Of a DNA stretch of 64,000 nt, positions 35,555-43,754 are shown piece after piece. The notes under the pieces were generated by a model. The model saw only the letters and a program-made list of their open reading frames with translations, was not told the DNA's origin and made no database searches. The translations under genes were made by a program, and so were the position numbers. Position 1 is the stretch's first letter, and the number at the start of each line of letters is the position of its first letter. This DNA is from Lingula anatina (taxonomy: Eukaryota > Brachiopoda > Lingulata > Lingulida > Lingulidae), in assembly GCF_001039355.2 (NCBI RefSeq), contig NW_019774681.1:282632-346631 (forward strand), written 5' to 3'.

Positions 35555-38500
35555 GTTGTGTATGTATGATTGTGGTTGTGTTAGTGTAGAGTAGTGTGTT
35601 CGTGCCTTTTCGTTTATGTTCGTGTGTCTCCGTTTCTTTATACAACACGCCCCTCTTTCTTACGCGGGACATTCGTTTCTCATTTCTGCCACGTCAACTT
35701 ACAGAGTAAACTCGGGTTCTTAATAAAGTACAGTGAAAGCTGTTACATTTTTGGCGTCCGAACAGGGACCCGAGTAAACTCAATTGTGTGGCTAGATTGG
35801 GATACTGGAAGACTGCCCACATCACTGATGATGCCAATCAGATCATTGTCAATGAGGGATTGACAACCTGGCTAATTGAATGGACGTGAACGATGTCAAC
35901 AAAGCTCTGACAAGGCATTTGAGTCGGCAGATGACAGAAGTGTAAGCAGAGTGTGCAATTGTTACGGCAAGTGGAGTTTAACAGTGTGATGCATATAACC
36001 TGAAATCCAGTTCCGATATCTACGAGACTGAAAAGGGACAACGCCCACAACGTCCATGTATTACGCAACGTGTACTGATCCCACTGGCGAACTGCTAGTA
36101 ACTGGTGCTTGGAAGGCGCGACCAGGTTCCGCAAGCTGTCTCATGTGGTATAACCCCTCGACTACTGAAACTTGCATATAAGGACCCTGTTTTAGCTGTC
36201 GGGACTGTGTAATTTGAATCCCGCGGGAATGAACTGTGAGTAACAGACTGTGTAAAACAATCTATTGTAGATCTACTGTATATATTCTTGTAAATATTTA
36301 TGTTACCCGTATTTTTCTATAATCAATATTTCGCTAGATTTAGTAGTTAGATGTAAATATAGGCTGTGATTTAAGTCTTATTTGAGAGAGGTTTTCTTAT
36401 TCAGACTAATATTTTAGGTTACGCAGCAAAACATATGAGGAACATGTTACCAAGCTGAGAGATGTGCTGGCACGATTGCAAGATCATGGGTTGAAACTCA
36501 AACCTAATAAATGCCGTTTATTTCAGAGGAAAATCCAATACATTGGACATATTGTTTCCAAAGATGGAGTACAAACTGATCCAGCAAAGATTGAGGTTTT
36601 GAAGTCTTGGCCTGTTCCAAAGTGTGTACAAGATGTGCTCTCTTTTATAGGGTTTGTTGAATATTACCGTCGTTTCATTGAAAATTTCAGTAAAATAGCT
36701 CGCCCATTGCATGAACTCACGAAGAACCAAGTGAATAAAAAGTCTAGAAAATCTCAACAAAATTTCAATTGGCTTCCAGAGCACCAGGATGCATTTGAAA
36801 AGTTAATAGATGCATGTACTAAATCACCCATCTTAGCATTTGCAGATTTCTCCAAACCATTTGAATTGTGGGTGGATGCCAGTAGAGTTGGTCTGGGTGC
36901 TGTGCTTTACCAGAATCAGGAAGGTCAAAACAGGGTAATTGCATACGCAAGTAGAGGTTTGCGGCAAAGTGAAAAGAATTATTCCATTCATAAATTGGAA
37001 TTTTTATCTTTAAAATGGGCCGTTACAGAAAAATTTTCTGATTACCTGTATGGAAATTCTTTTATAATCAGAACAGATAACAACCCATTGACATATGCTA
37101 ACGTCTGCAAAATTGGATTCCACAGGTCAACGTTGGGTGGCAGAGCTATCTAATTACAACTTTAACATTTTTTTTGTTTCAGGCAAGTCAAATGTGGAAG
37201 CAGGTACTCTTTCTCGAATTAGATGGCAGCAAGAGATTACAGTTGATAGTTACCAAGCTATTTTTTATAGTTTTCAGATCCAAGAGCCATTAATTGCTGT
37301 TTTTCCTTGTACAGAAAATGTGATTCCAAAGGTACTGTCTGCTTCTGTTCAAATAAATCAGAAAAAAGATTGGATACAATTGCAAGAAGCAGATCCTATT
37401 GTCAAAAATGTACGGGATATTTTGAAAGGTGTGAAGAAAAGAATGAGAGGGGAAGATGTAGAAAGTAAGACCTTTGGGAGAAAGATAGAGAGAATGGTGC
37501 TATGTGATGATGCATTGTATGGTACAAGATGATCTAATGATGGGTCAGTAACTAAACAGGTAGTTCTACCAGAAGCCTTTAGAAAAGACGCTTGGCATGG
37601 TTGTCATGACGAAATAGGTCATCTTGGGAGAGACAGAGCTGTAAATCTCCTTCAACAGCGTTTTTATTGGCCCGAAATGACAAAGCAAATGTCTCAACAC
37701 ATTAGTGGTTGCCCTAGATGCATAAAATGTAAAACGTTGCCCACTGCTCGTGCAGAGTTATGTTCAATTTCTTCCTCTGCTCCCTTAGAATTGGTCTGTA
37801 TGGACTTTCATTCAATAGAGGATGGAAAGGGTGGAGTAGGGAATATATTAGTTATTACTGATCATTTCACGAGGTACGCGCAAGCGTACCCCACTTCCAA
37901 TCAAACAGCAAAGACTACTGCCAGAATCTTCTTTGACAATTTTGTGGTGCATTATGGATTTCCAAGTCATATTCATACGGATCAAGGCCGAAATTTTGAA
38001 GGGAAGATAATAAATGAGTTGTGTCAATTGGCAGGAATAAAAAAATCCAGAACAGCACCATACTACCCAATGGGAAACGGTCAATGTGAAAGAATGAATC
38101 GAACACTCTTAGATATGATGGAAATGCTAGATCCAACTCAAAAGAAAAGTTGGAAGAAACATATTGGCTCACTTGTGTACGCCTACAATTGTACCCGTAA
38201 TAGTTCAAGCAATTTTTCTCCTTATTACCTGATGTTCGGCAGACATCCTAGACTGCCAGTTGATTTGCTCCTTGATCCTCCCAGTGTCAGTATGTCAATG
38301 ATTTGAAACAGATTGAGCGATTCATATCGATTAGCAGCTAAGCATATTGCAAAAGCAGAAACATTTTGATAATAGATCGAGAGGAAGTGTAGTGGCGACT
38401 GGGGATCATGTTCTTTTGCGTAATGTCGCTTTTACTGGGAAGCACAAACTCGCTGACCGTTGGCAGAATGAGGTGTATATTGTCTCATCACAACCAAATA

Positions 38501-41500
38501 AAGACATTCCAGTTTTTACAATAAAGAGAGAAGAAGGTGTTGGGAAAACCAAAACGGTTCATTGTAATATGCTCTTGCCAATTTACGCACTACCATTAGA
38601 GGAAAGAGAGTTACGTGAGGAACAGAGAAAAAAAATCGACTCAGCAGACCGTCCAAAGAGAAGTAAGAGAAATAGAAGAAAACCAGTTTGGTATAATGGT
38701 AGCAACTGGGTGTTTTAAATAGCATATAGAATATTTATTTTATTTTTTTGTAAATATTGTACAGAAAAAACTAATAAAATGGAAAAATTATTCCTCCCTT
38801 GTCGTTTTGTAAATGGTGTGGAAACCATTTGTTGTTGGCAGGGGAGGATGTAACATGTATATATATATGAGGTTGCGTATGTATGATTGTGGTTGTGCTA
38901 GTGTAGTGTGTTCGTGCCTTTTCGTTTGTGTTCGTGTGTCTCCGTTTTTTTATATAACACGCCCCTCTTTCTTACGCGGGACATTCGTTTCTCTTTTCTG
39001 CCACGTCAACTTACAAAGTAAACTCGGGTTCTTAATAAAGTACAGTGAAAGCTGTTACAATCATTACAATATTATGCTTCTCTCTCTCTTGTATACACCT
39101 CGCATAAAATACTAATGTGGTCTTTGGCTGCTGTAATTTTTACCATTAACTTTTAGCATTGAGAAATGAAATAACAGTACTGTGATATTTTTATTTCAAA
39201 CTTACCTCATTTCATATCTCTCGTCTATGATAAAAAGCTGTATAGAAATAGCATTCAGTTCTCCCTTATATTTGGGTACAAAACTCTTGCCAAGTTTAGG
39301 CATCGCCGGACTTAGGTGCTTGGAAAGAGTACTAGCAGTAGGTGGCTTCACCTTGAAAATATTTAAATACAATTACAACTATGACTCAAAGTACCTTTAT
39401 CCTCATTCTGTGCTGTTGAATTATTGTTTAAAAATCATATTTTCATTTTGTTTGTGTATAGATGTGCAGGTAAATAAAACAACTTTAAATGCATCTTTCA
39501 AAATTAAGATTGTGTTTTTCAGATACTACAATGATGATAAATTACCTGGGCTTCAGTTGATTTTTTAGGTTCTGAGGGAGCCACACTGGCAGCTGATTTT
39601 ACAGATTCTTTTTCTTCTTTCTCTTGTGTTTCCTTTCCCTCACTCAAGAGAGAAGTGTGACTGCCACCAATATTAGAGTCAGCCAACTTTGGCTGAGCTT
39701 GAACATCACCATCTAATTGAAGAAAAGAAATGACATTTTAACCAGATTCCTTATTTAACAATTATCTGAGGACTGTTATAATTTACATATCAAAACTAAA
39801 TTTATAGAACTTATAACTTCTTGAGAAAAAAACTTGCTAAGAGCTTCATTTTAAAGCAAAGTAACACCTACTGATCAATTTCACAATTATAAAACAGAAG
39901 GAAAGTTTTGTATTAATAGTAACATTTATTTACAAGTAAACATTGGATGGTACATTTTCCTAAAATTGATAATTCAAAGCAAGACATTCTAACATACATT
40001 TTCTGCATCAAAATTAAAATACATGGATGTACAAAGTTAAATCATAAAATTACTTAAAAGCTAACAGTGCCCAAATAAGAAAGATGTTTTAAAAACTTTT
40101 GTACCTTTTCCAGTGTCAGTTGCAGCTGGACTTTTAATACTGCCTTCAGTTTTAGCTTCTTCTGTAGGTTTGTCTGCTGCACTGCCATCCACCTTTCCTT
40201 TGTCTGATTTCGCAGAGGCTGCTGACTTGGCTGAGGCTGCTGATCTTGCTGATGATGGTCTTTCTTCCTCTTCTGTGGTGTCTGATACAAATACAGCAGA
40301 CATAAATTTACACAAACCCTAACTGAAACAGTGACTTCACATGAAAATATACACAAATGACTATTATTTATATAGTTTTTAAACTTTGAAAAGTTCTTAA
40401 AAGAGAGCAATTAAGCCACTTTTTGGTGCAGCTCATCTCTACTTATTTGTTTGTCTTTAGAAAGTTAAGAGATTTAAATACAATTGTAACTTGGGGGACA
40501 TAGATATTAGTCATTTCACATTCAAATACATATAAACCAAAATACTTTCACCAAAACAGGAATAAATTTTCTACAAGGAAAAAAAATAATATTTTCTATT
40601 CTCTGCTGCAAAGCAAATAATTGAACCTGGTGAATGTCTTACGAACTATCATAAATTTAAGCACATTTAGTACCCACCTTGCTCTGGGGGTGGCTGCGGG
40701 GATGTCTGAGCCGGGGCAGGAGGCTCTAGCTCATCCTCTGGGTGTGGCTTCCTAAGACCATGATAAGAACCCAGCTCAAAGCAAGTGTTCAGCAGATCAA
40801 CATTCACATCATCACAGATACTCATAAAGCCTATAGCTGTACCTTCCACCTAATGGAGGAAAAGAAAAACTCCAAAATAAATCTACAGGTCATATAAATG
40901 TGAAATTCTTCAGATGAAAGGTGGAAATTTTGCGGGAAGTTATGCTGCAATTGTAAAAAAAAAAGAGAAGAAAATATTTTTCAAAAACTGCTACTGACTG
41001 GCCAATAATATGTGTAAATTGACTTAACATTTTAGCGTTCCATTATTCAGAAGAAGATACGTAATATAATAATGATAATAGCTGGTTACCTCTGCAACTA
41101 AACACTGCATATTTTCATCCTGTGCCTCTATCAGTTCTGCCAAGAAATAATCTCCATATGTCATCTTCAACATATCACTCTGGCGATTGAATATTGGAGT
41201 TAAGTCATCATGGTCCTCCACACTGAAATTATTTAACAAAAAATCAAAACTTCACCAATGTGGCAGTGGAATAAACGTATTCCACTTGCACCAATAGCAG
41301 TGGCATCTATTTCAATTAGATACTTTTGCAAGTCTATGCCTTTAGTCCACTGATCATACTGTTGCAGACCTCATAAAACCATTTGTCCAAATAAAAATTT
41401 ACAATTCACAATAAAATCCATAGATAATAGAAAACTTATTAGAAAAATCCCTAAATACTCATTAGTCAAATCAAACCAGTAATTTTGAAAAATATGAATT

Positions 41501-42053
41501 TTCACTAGTCCCACACCAAATCTACCTGCCAATTGCCTCAAATCAGTGGTTGGAGTAATCTGCATCTGAACTTTATTTAGGCTGCTACATGTAGGACATG
41601 CTGTATGCATATTAGCTTTTCTTAGAACTATTAACTTACGTGGCTTTCCTGACATGAAGCACTGGTACGTGAGAATGTCTGTGACAAACAAATACCACAC
41701 AGCCCTCAGGACCCTTGGTTTCTTCCACATGTTCCATTTGTTGAAAGATAGCTGCTAGGGCCGAGTCTGGAGAACAAAGAAACACAGAAAACATAATAAT
41801 AATAATAATGGTTCACTTTATTAGTAAACTAGAAGCTGACATTTTTGAAATTCTTATGATAACATTCCATTTTCAATTTTAACAAATTCATTAACATCCT
41901 TTACCCTTGTCCTAAATTAATGCTTTTCTTATTCACTTATTTCACTTATTTATTCAATCATTTATTCATTCACCTTTTCCTTAAGATCTGCACCTAATCT
42001 TTAGTCTATTATATTCTATACACTATTATTATAATCATAGTTTAATTAATCTT

Positions 42054-42096
<43 letters not shown>

Positions 42097-42910
42097 TTGT
42101 CAATACAACACCTTCTACCAACCATAACATTCGACTTCTTTCTCAAAATTTAAATCACTAACATGAAGCAGAATTACCATTGAAAAACAAACATGTCTTT
42201 CTTACCTGGGTAGACACCATTCGGCACCACCAGAAAACAGAAGTGTGCCTCAGGGACAGCATTGTACATGGTCCTGATGATCTCCCTTGCAGCTCCATGT
42301 GAATACTCTGACTTGGCTACAAAGTAATGCATGAACAGAGTGTTCAGTGGATTGCACTGCTTGGTGTCGTAGTTGCTTTTCAGCCAATCTTCCCATTTAG
42401 CCGAATCCACATTTGGAGCATTTGGGTAATCAAAGAAAGCAGCATGGGCTAAGACTTCGTCTCTCTCATTGCTGAGGGTTATAGACAGCACAGCCTTCTC
42501 ACTGAAAACATTAGACATATTTTATTATATAAGTAGATATCACAAATATCAGATCAAAGATGGCATTCATTCCTTGAATACATAATATTAAAAAAATATA
42601 TATCATGTTCTTAAACAAGCACTATAACATTTCCTGAACAATTCATTATTTATTTCATAATCAAATATTATCAACATTTAACATCACACCAGAGAGAATT
42701 TTACACACTAAGAACAAACTTATATAAGTTATTATCTTATTACATAAAAGCTACTCGTCAGACTTACATCAAGTTAACAACATTGACTCTGCCAAAGAGT
42801 TCATCAGTGCTGGGCTTTACCAATTTGAGAATACTAGGGGCGTCTAAAGACTCCGTTCTCCTGGCATTGATCACCTCAGTAGCACCCTTACGTGACACTA
42901 AAGTTGTCAT
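13738..42910 (-). CDS. CFAP61: Cilia- and flagella-associated protein 61 (CFAP61), complete, 29 coding exons
   Basis: CFAP61 (FAP61/CaM-IP3) is a component of the calmodulin- and spoke-associated complex at the base of axonemal radial spokes, needed for motile cilia and sperm flagella. The traced exons sum to 3867 nt, an exact multiple of three, giving 1288 residues; human is about 1240 as I recall. The protein has an N-terminal acetyltransferase-like region (CNPLNTLFMHYFVA; CHRHSHVPVLHVRKA), a low-complexity linker, a second such region (DIEYIRSHYNIEDFVYF), an FAD/NAD(P)-type Rossmann region (ARIVVVGASDTGVAFLETL; HLILATGTQYQIP; DACLVYDGKLVID), and the diagnostic end HYNYYHLPMYAKPGMV. The start ATG at 42910 matches the family N-terminus (VINARRTES). 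It is head-to-head with CRNKL1 and tail-to-tail, at a distance, with KIF26. Introns 8 and 23 carry a retrotransposon and a nested receptor gene. Confidence 0.97.
16889..17125. mobile_element. MITE-like element with long terminal inverted repeats
   Basis: The 237-bp segment begins CAGAAGATCCAAGGATCT and ends with a sequence whose reverse complement begins CAGAATAGATCTGAGGATCT. Inside these ends lies a 24-bp perfect inverted pair (16910-16933 and 17079-17102), containing GATCCATGGATCAAATATGG. The ends are thus about 50-bp imperfect inverted repeats around a non-coding core. No clear target-site duplication was seen, so family assignment is open. Confidence 0.6.
18050..18620. repeat. Degenerate minisatellite, ~30-45 bp units
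   Basis: Many diverged tandem copies of a unit resembling ATGGTACCACTGAGTACCTC followed by TTGTGT. Unit length varies and identity is modest, so the array is probably old. It is intronic in CFAP61 and non-coding on either strand as far as I can see. Confidence 0.8.
20420..20578 (+). other. Possible 5' non-coding exon of the nested receptor gene
   Basis: A locally GC-richer stretch (with TCGCGATATC and CGACGATCGACGG) ends in a strong donor CAAAAGAG|gtaagt at 20578/20579 on the + strand. A usable acceptor lies about 110-150 nt before the receptor ATG (ctgtcttcctggaagtag). This would make a 5' UTR exon spliced to the receptor exon. The link is inferred only from position and splice-site shape. 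Confidence 0.2.
21024..21082. repeat. (TG)n-rich microsatellite
   Basis: An interrupted run of TG with occasional TA and GC units inside CFAP61 intron 23. Confidence 0.9.
24094..24100 (+). promoter_or_regulatory. TATA-like box upstream of the receptor gene
   Basis: TATAAAA lies 37 nt upstream of the receptor ATG. If used, transcription would start only some 10-15 nt before the ATG, which is short; a 5' exon further upstream is an alternative. Confidence 0.35.
24138..25157 (+). CDS. Adenosine receptor-like class A GPCR (A2-type), intronless, nested in CFAP61
   Basis: A single 339-residue exon with seven hydrophobic segments. Class A landmarks are present: GNSLVIYVV (TM1), NLALADLLVG (TM2), ALERF in place of DRY (TM3), LSWLPLHILN (TM6) and NSAVNPFIYAY (TM7). 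The stretch VLTQSSIFSLLAIA is almost identical to human A2A. Ligand-pocket residues of adenosine receptors are conserved: the TM3 Thr, the extracellular-loop-2 Phe (GCRFTEV), the TM6 His and Asn (PLHILN), and Ser-His in TM7 (LSHANS). The Glu after the loop-2 Phe in A2A is Thr here. The third extracellular loop has a Cys pair (CSENC). The N-terminus (MSNNST) has a glycosylation sequon. It should sense extracellular adenosine at the plasma membrane; A2-type coupling through Gs is likely but unproven. Confidence 0.93.
   Translation: MSNNSTEGVGQKEYTLLWQIYLAAELLIAVVAIFGNSLVIYVVLKNRRLRTVTNYFITNLALADLLVGLIGIPFAILSDNNLPRDFYGCLLVNSMLVVLTQSSIFSLLAIALERFAAIKSPFKYQALWTKKLAMILNALTWIFSILIGLVPVFGWNLGQPDKDGCRFTEVIDMKYMVYFNFFICVLIPLIIMLLIYGYIFNVVRKQNHQIAALEIKDSPADHTHRRAFRRELKAAKSLSVVIGLFALSWLPLHILNTLTLLCSENCKYPYELLLAAIILSHANSAVNPFIYAYTNSRLHGAIAQVFGCKHTGNYTSSDDIPTVSRRSNAGNHFNTIRTL
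25619..25624 (+). terminator. Poly(A) signal of the receptor gene
   Basis: AATAAA about 460 nt after the receptor stop codon, giving a compact 3' UTR that ends within CFAP61 intron 23. Confidence 0.6.
26670..32012 (-). CDS. CFAP61: CFAP61 coding exons 16-23 (Rossmann-type nucleotide-binding region)
   Basis: Exons: 31936-32012, 31237-31335, 30870-30956, 30235-30491, 29752-29867, 29309-29485, 27476-27524, 26670-26839. They encode the nucleotide-binding fold: the first glycine motif in ARIVVVGASDTGVAFLE, LRFNNITLVSPRGLPGEL, YDHLILATGTQYQIPAPT, a second fold start KALVYGNSLDAFCCVQTLM, LLAQWNDGKGG, and IRGAGTLTKFQRKYHADQ, where flavoproteins have their last FAD contact. Catalytic activity is not established for the family. 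Exon 22 is only 49 nt. Exon 23's acceptor follows an ATT microsatellite in place of a normal polypyrimidine tract. Confidence 0.93.
26841..26903. repeat. (TAA)n microsatellite abutting the CFAP61 exon 23 acceptor
   Basis: About 20 ATA/TAA units. Read on the CFAP61 strand this is (ATT)n running directly into the acceptor ATTATAG of exon 23. It is followed (towards higher coordinates) by a poly-A run that reads poly-T on the gene strand. Confidence 0.95.
28024..28191. mobile_element. Short inverted-repeat element (MITE), copy A
   Basis: The 168-bp segment starts CAGGGGCGGATTCAGAG and ends CTAAATCTGCCCCTG, so the two ends are inverted repeats of about 15 bp. The core contains repeated CTGACAGTCTTCC-like blocks. 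A related copy lies at 30696-30832. Flanks share AAAAA, which may be a short target duplication or chance. It lies in a CFAP61 intron and is non-coding. Confidence 0.65.
30696..30832. mobile_element. Short inverted-repeat element (MITE), copy B
   Basis: The 137-bp segment starts CAGGGACAGATCCAGAGATA and ends CTGTTCGTCCCTG. Its core shares the phrase CAAATTATCTTTGTTGATCC with copy A. The two copies have diverged in core and ends, which suggests independent, older insertions of one family. Confidence 0.6.
31135..31204. repeat. (TG)n microsatellite
   Basis: About 33 uninterrupted TG units a few tens of bases downstream of the CFAP61 exon 17 donor, in the intron. Confidence 0.95.
32307..32544. 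repeat. Tandem duplication, two 119-bp units
   Basis: Units 32307-32425 and 32426-32544 begin AGTTCTTTCTGCTTCTAGC and are almost identical, with a few substitutions. The second unit ends at the donor of CFAP61 exon 15 (exon starts at 32547), so the duplication copied intron sequence next to the splice site but not the exon. Confidence 0.9.
32547..35425 (-). CDS. CFAP61: CFAP61 coding exons 9-15 (central region)
   Basis: Exons: 35317-35425, 34927-34997, 34508-34634, 33855-33932, 33513-33650, 33128-33196, 32547-32726. All are GT-AG and in phase with one another. Conserved blocks are RDFAVMTVPHLVPEFPLLQK, PSTLSQELYLFHRAGLI, NFEIRPACSSDYEAVEKLV, GTPIQAFVADCSGQVVGIAI, DIEYIRSHYNIEDFVYFNHH and DLVPVRARRQIIYPVENLRE; these match the human protein nearly residue for residue. 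For exon 10 the acceptor leaving AGA GCC ACC is required by phase, although the next AG lies two bases further on. Exon 15's donor lies at the edge of a 119-bp tandem duplication. Confidence 0.93.
33342..33403. repeat. (TG)n-rich microsatellite
   Basis: TG units followed by CG/CA variants, in a CFAP61 intron. Confidence 0.9.
35474..35747 (+). repeat. 5' LTR
   Basis: A 274-bp direct repeat, longer than the 3' copy because a (TA)n tract inside it (about 35481-35551) has expanded to about 35 units. Outside that tract the two LTRs differ by about seven substitutions and one 5-bp indel over some 200 bp, about 3-4% divergence. It carries TTAATAAAG, a likely poly(A) signal, near its end. Confidence 0.93.
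35752..35769 (+). other. Primer-binding site (tRNA-Lys-like)
   Basis: TGGCGTCCGAACAGGGAC, four bases after the 5' LTR. It differs at one position from the complement of the 3' end of animal tRNA-Lys (TGGCGCCCGAACAGGGAC, from memory); the change still allows G-U pairing. Confidence 0.75.
35770..36419 (+). other. Leader region of the retrotransposon, no recognisable gag
   Basis: About 650 bp between the primer-binding site and the reverse transcriptase remnant. A 21-codon ORF (ATG at 35880) might be a gag relic, but no gag or zinc-knuckle motif is seen. The junction near 36420 is where the deletion of gag, protease and the front of reverse transcriptase appears to end. Confidence 0.5.
36420..38718 (+). 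pseudogene. Truncated, frame-broken Ty3/gypsy pol
   Basis: The remnant begins inside reverse transcriptase after the catalytic region (HGLKLKPNKC, YIGHIVSKDG, FIGFVEYYRRFI). RNase H follows (FELWVDASRVGLGAVLYQ, IIRTDNNPLTY), with a frame shift near 37100 and Gly in place of the last catalytic Asp (AGTLSR). An in-frame stop at about 37530 precedes the integrase zinc-binding region (HDEIGHLGRDR, CPRCIKC). The integrase core has all three acidic residues (VCMDFHS, HTDQGRNF, QCERMNR). A stop at 38304 separates it from a C-terminal GPY/F-like domain (GDHVLLRNVAFTGKHKLADR). No intact enzyme is encoded. Confidence 0.9.
38839..38848 (+). other. Polypurine tract
   Basis: AGGGGAGGA directly abuts the 3' LTR, as expected for plus-strand priming. 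Confidence 0.8.
38849..39059 (+). repeat. 3' LTR
   Basis: A 211-bp copy of the 5' LTR with a short (TA) tract. It ends TGTTACA and is followed by the ATCA target duplication. Confidence 0.93.
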
Positions 42911-42917
42911 CGTGGAT
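39206..42917 (-). CDS. CFAP61: CFAP61 coding exons 1-8 (N-terminal region and linker)
   Basis: Exons (high to low coordinate): 42768-42917 (ATG at 42910-42908, preceded by a 7-nt leader after an acceptor, so an upstream 5' UTR exon exists), 42206-42501, 41640-41766, 41090-41222, 40678-40849, 40105-40281, 39546-39712, 39206-39351. All have GT-AG borders. Exons 2-5 encode the acetyltransferase-like part (SNERDEVLAHAAFFDYPN; VEDHDDLTPIFNRQ; GDYFLAELIEAQDE; EGTAIGFMSICDD). Exons 6 and 7 encode an Ala/Ser/Lys/Glu-rich linker (SARSAASAKSAASAKSDKGK) of low conservation. Exon 8 resumes conserved sequence (ELNAISIQLFIIDERYEMR). A (TTTA)n repeat lies in intron 2. Confidence 0.93.
42052..42098. repeat. 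(TTTA)n microsatellite
   Basis: About 11 TTTA units in CFAP61 intron 2. Confidence 0.93.
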
Positions 42918-43018
42918 CTAGAAATAAGGGATAACATGGATATTTTATAAAATATCTTAAAAGAACATTAATCTTACTGCTGGAGATCAAAATGTATTCA
43001 AACTGAAGAGGCCAACAT

Positions 43019-43034
43019 GTTGTCCATGGGAAAC
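43019..43034. promoter_or_regulatory. CFAP61: X-box-like motif (RFX), proximal
   Basis: GTTGTCCATGGGAAAC fits two RFX half-sites with a 4-bp spacer (1-3 bp is usual). It lies about 100 bp upstream of the CFAP61 start exon. RFX factors drive ciliary genes, so the motif is plausible, but it is a single imperfect match. Confidence 0.3.
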
Positions 43035-43483
43035 CGCAATGGAAAACTGAAGTAAAGTTAATGCTATGAGCTGTGAATCACTGAATGGAAGACTAGTCAA
43101 CTGTGGTAAGTTATGGTTTCGTGGTATCGGTACTTAAGGTTCAAACTCGACGTGGATCATGTGCAACGTTACTGAACACTACAAAATAACTATGTCATAT
43201 CTGTGTATTTTTATTCACAAGATCCATACGAAAAATTACTTCAAATAGAAACTGCACTGCGCTAAATAAGGACTCTTCAATCTGAAATTACACAAATTAC
43301 TTTTGACATTATAATAATAAGAAAAACAAAAATCTTGTCCTGCATCCAGTATAATATAGACCTTTGAAATATCTACCTGATTCACAGCGATTTCAGTTTT
43401 TTAAAATATTGTACATCCAATATTATTTAGTCTGGGGTCGTCAGAGAGGCATCTAACTTCAAATCTTATCCGCCATTGCTGTA

Positions 43484-43497
43484 GTCTCTATGGTTAC
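43484..43497. promoter_or_regulatory. CFAP61: X-box-like motif (RFX), distal
   Basis: GTCTCTATGGTTAC matches the X-box consensus GTHNYYATRRNAAC at 13 of 14 positions. It lies near a YY1-like CCGCCATTG and about 150 bp on the CFAP61 side of the shared promoter. Confidence 0.4.
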
Positions 43498-43639
43498 AGG
43501 CAGCATATAAAGTGACGATGTCTTATTCTTCATTATAGATAACATTTAAAAATAAATTAACATTGAGAAAATTTAATAGATATATGTCAAAATTTCTTTT
43601 GTCGAAATTCTACCGAATCGTAAATTTTAACAATAAATC

Positions 43640-43754
43640 TTTCTTACCGGATGTGTTTTCGAAACTACTCTCACCTTCACCTTGATGTTGACCCAGTTTT
43701 TTCGTTGGAGTTTTGTTATTATTTGTTAAATTTTTTAGCACAAAACCAGACGAA
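43640..43754. promoter_or_regulatory. Bidirectional promoter of CFAP61 and CRNKL1
   Basis: The predicted CFAP61 first exon and the CRNKL1 first exon are separated by under about 100 bp and point away from each other. There is no TATA box between them. ACCGGATGT (ETS-like) overlaps the CFAP61 donor. Co-regulation is inferred from spacing only. Confidence 0.5.
43648..43690 (-). other. CFAP61: CFAP61 5' non-coding exon (approximate 5' end)
   Basis: On the minus strand AACACATCCG|gtaaga gives a strong donor at 43648/43647, and the start exon at 42917 has a strong acceptor (ttatttctag). No ATG lies in the stretch before the donor. The upstream limit is not visible. Confidence 0.45.

Larger units (their letters stand above)
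35474..39059 (+). mobile_element. Ty3/gypsy-type LTR retrotransposon, internally deleted
   Basis: A 3586-bp element lies in CFAP61 intron 8, opposite in sense to the host gene. It has two LTRs with TGTAACA/TGTTACA ends, an ATCA target duplication (35470-35473 and 39060-39063), a primer-binding site just after the 5' LTR, and a purine tract just before the 3' LTR. Between them lies only the 3' part of pol: end of reverse transcriptase, RNase H, integrase and an integrase C-terminal domain. Gag, protease and the catalytic part of reverse transcriptase are absent, and the pol remnant has frame breaks. It could only have moved with enzymes from another copy, or it decayed after insertion. Confidence 0.95.

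Noticed and set aside
35367-35672. ORFs of repeated Ile-Tyr through the TA tract
   Set aside because: Translation of the (TA)n microsatellite in the 5' LTR.
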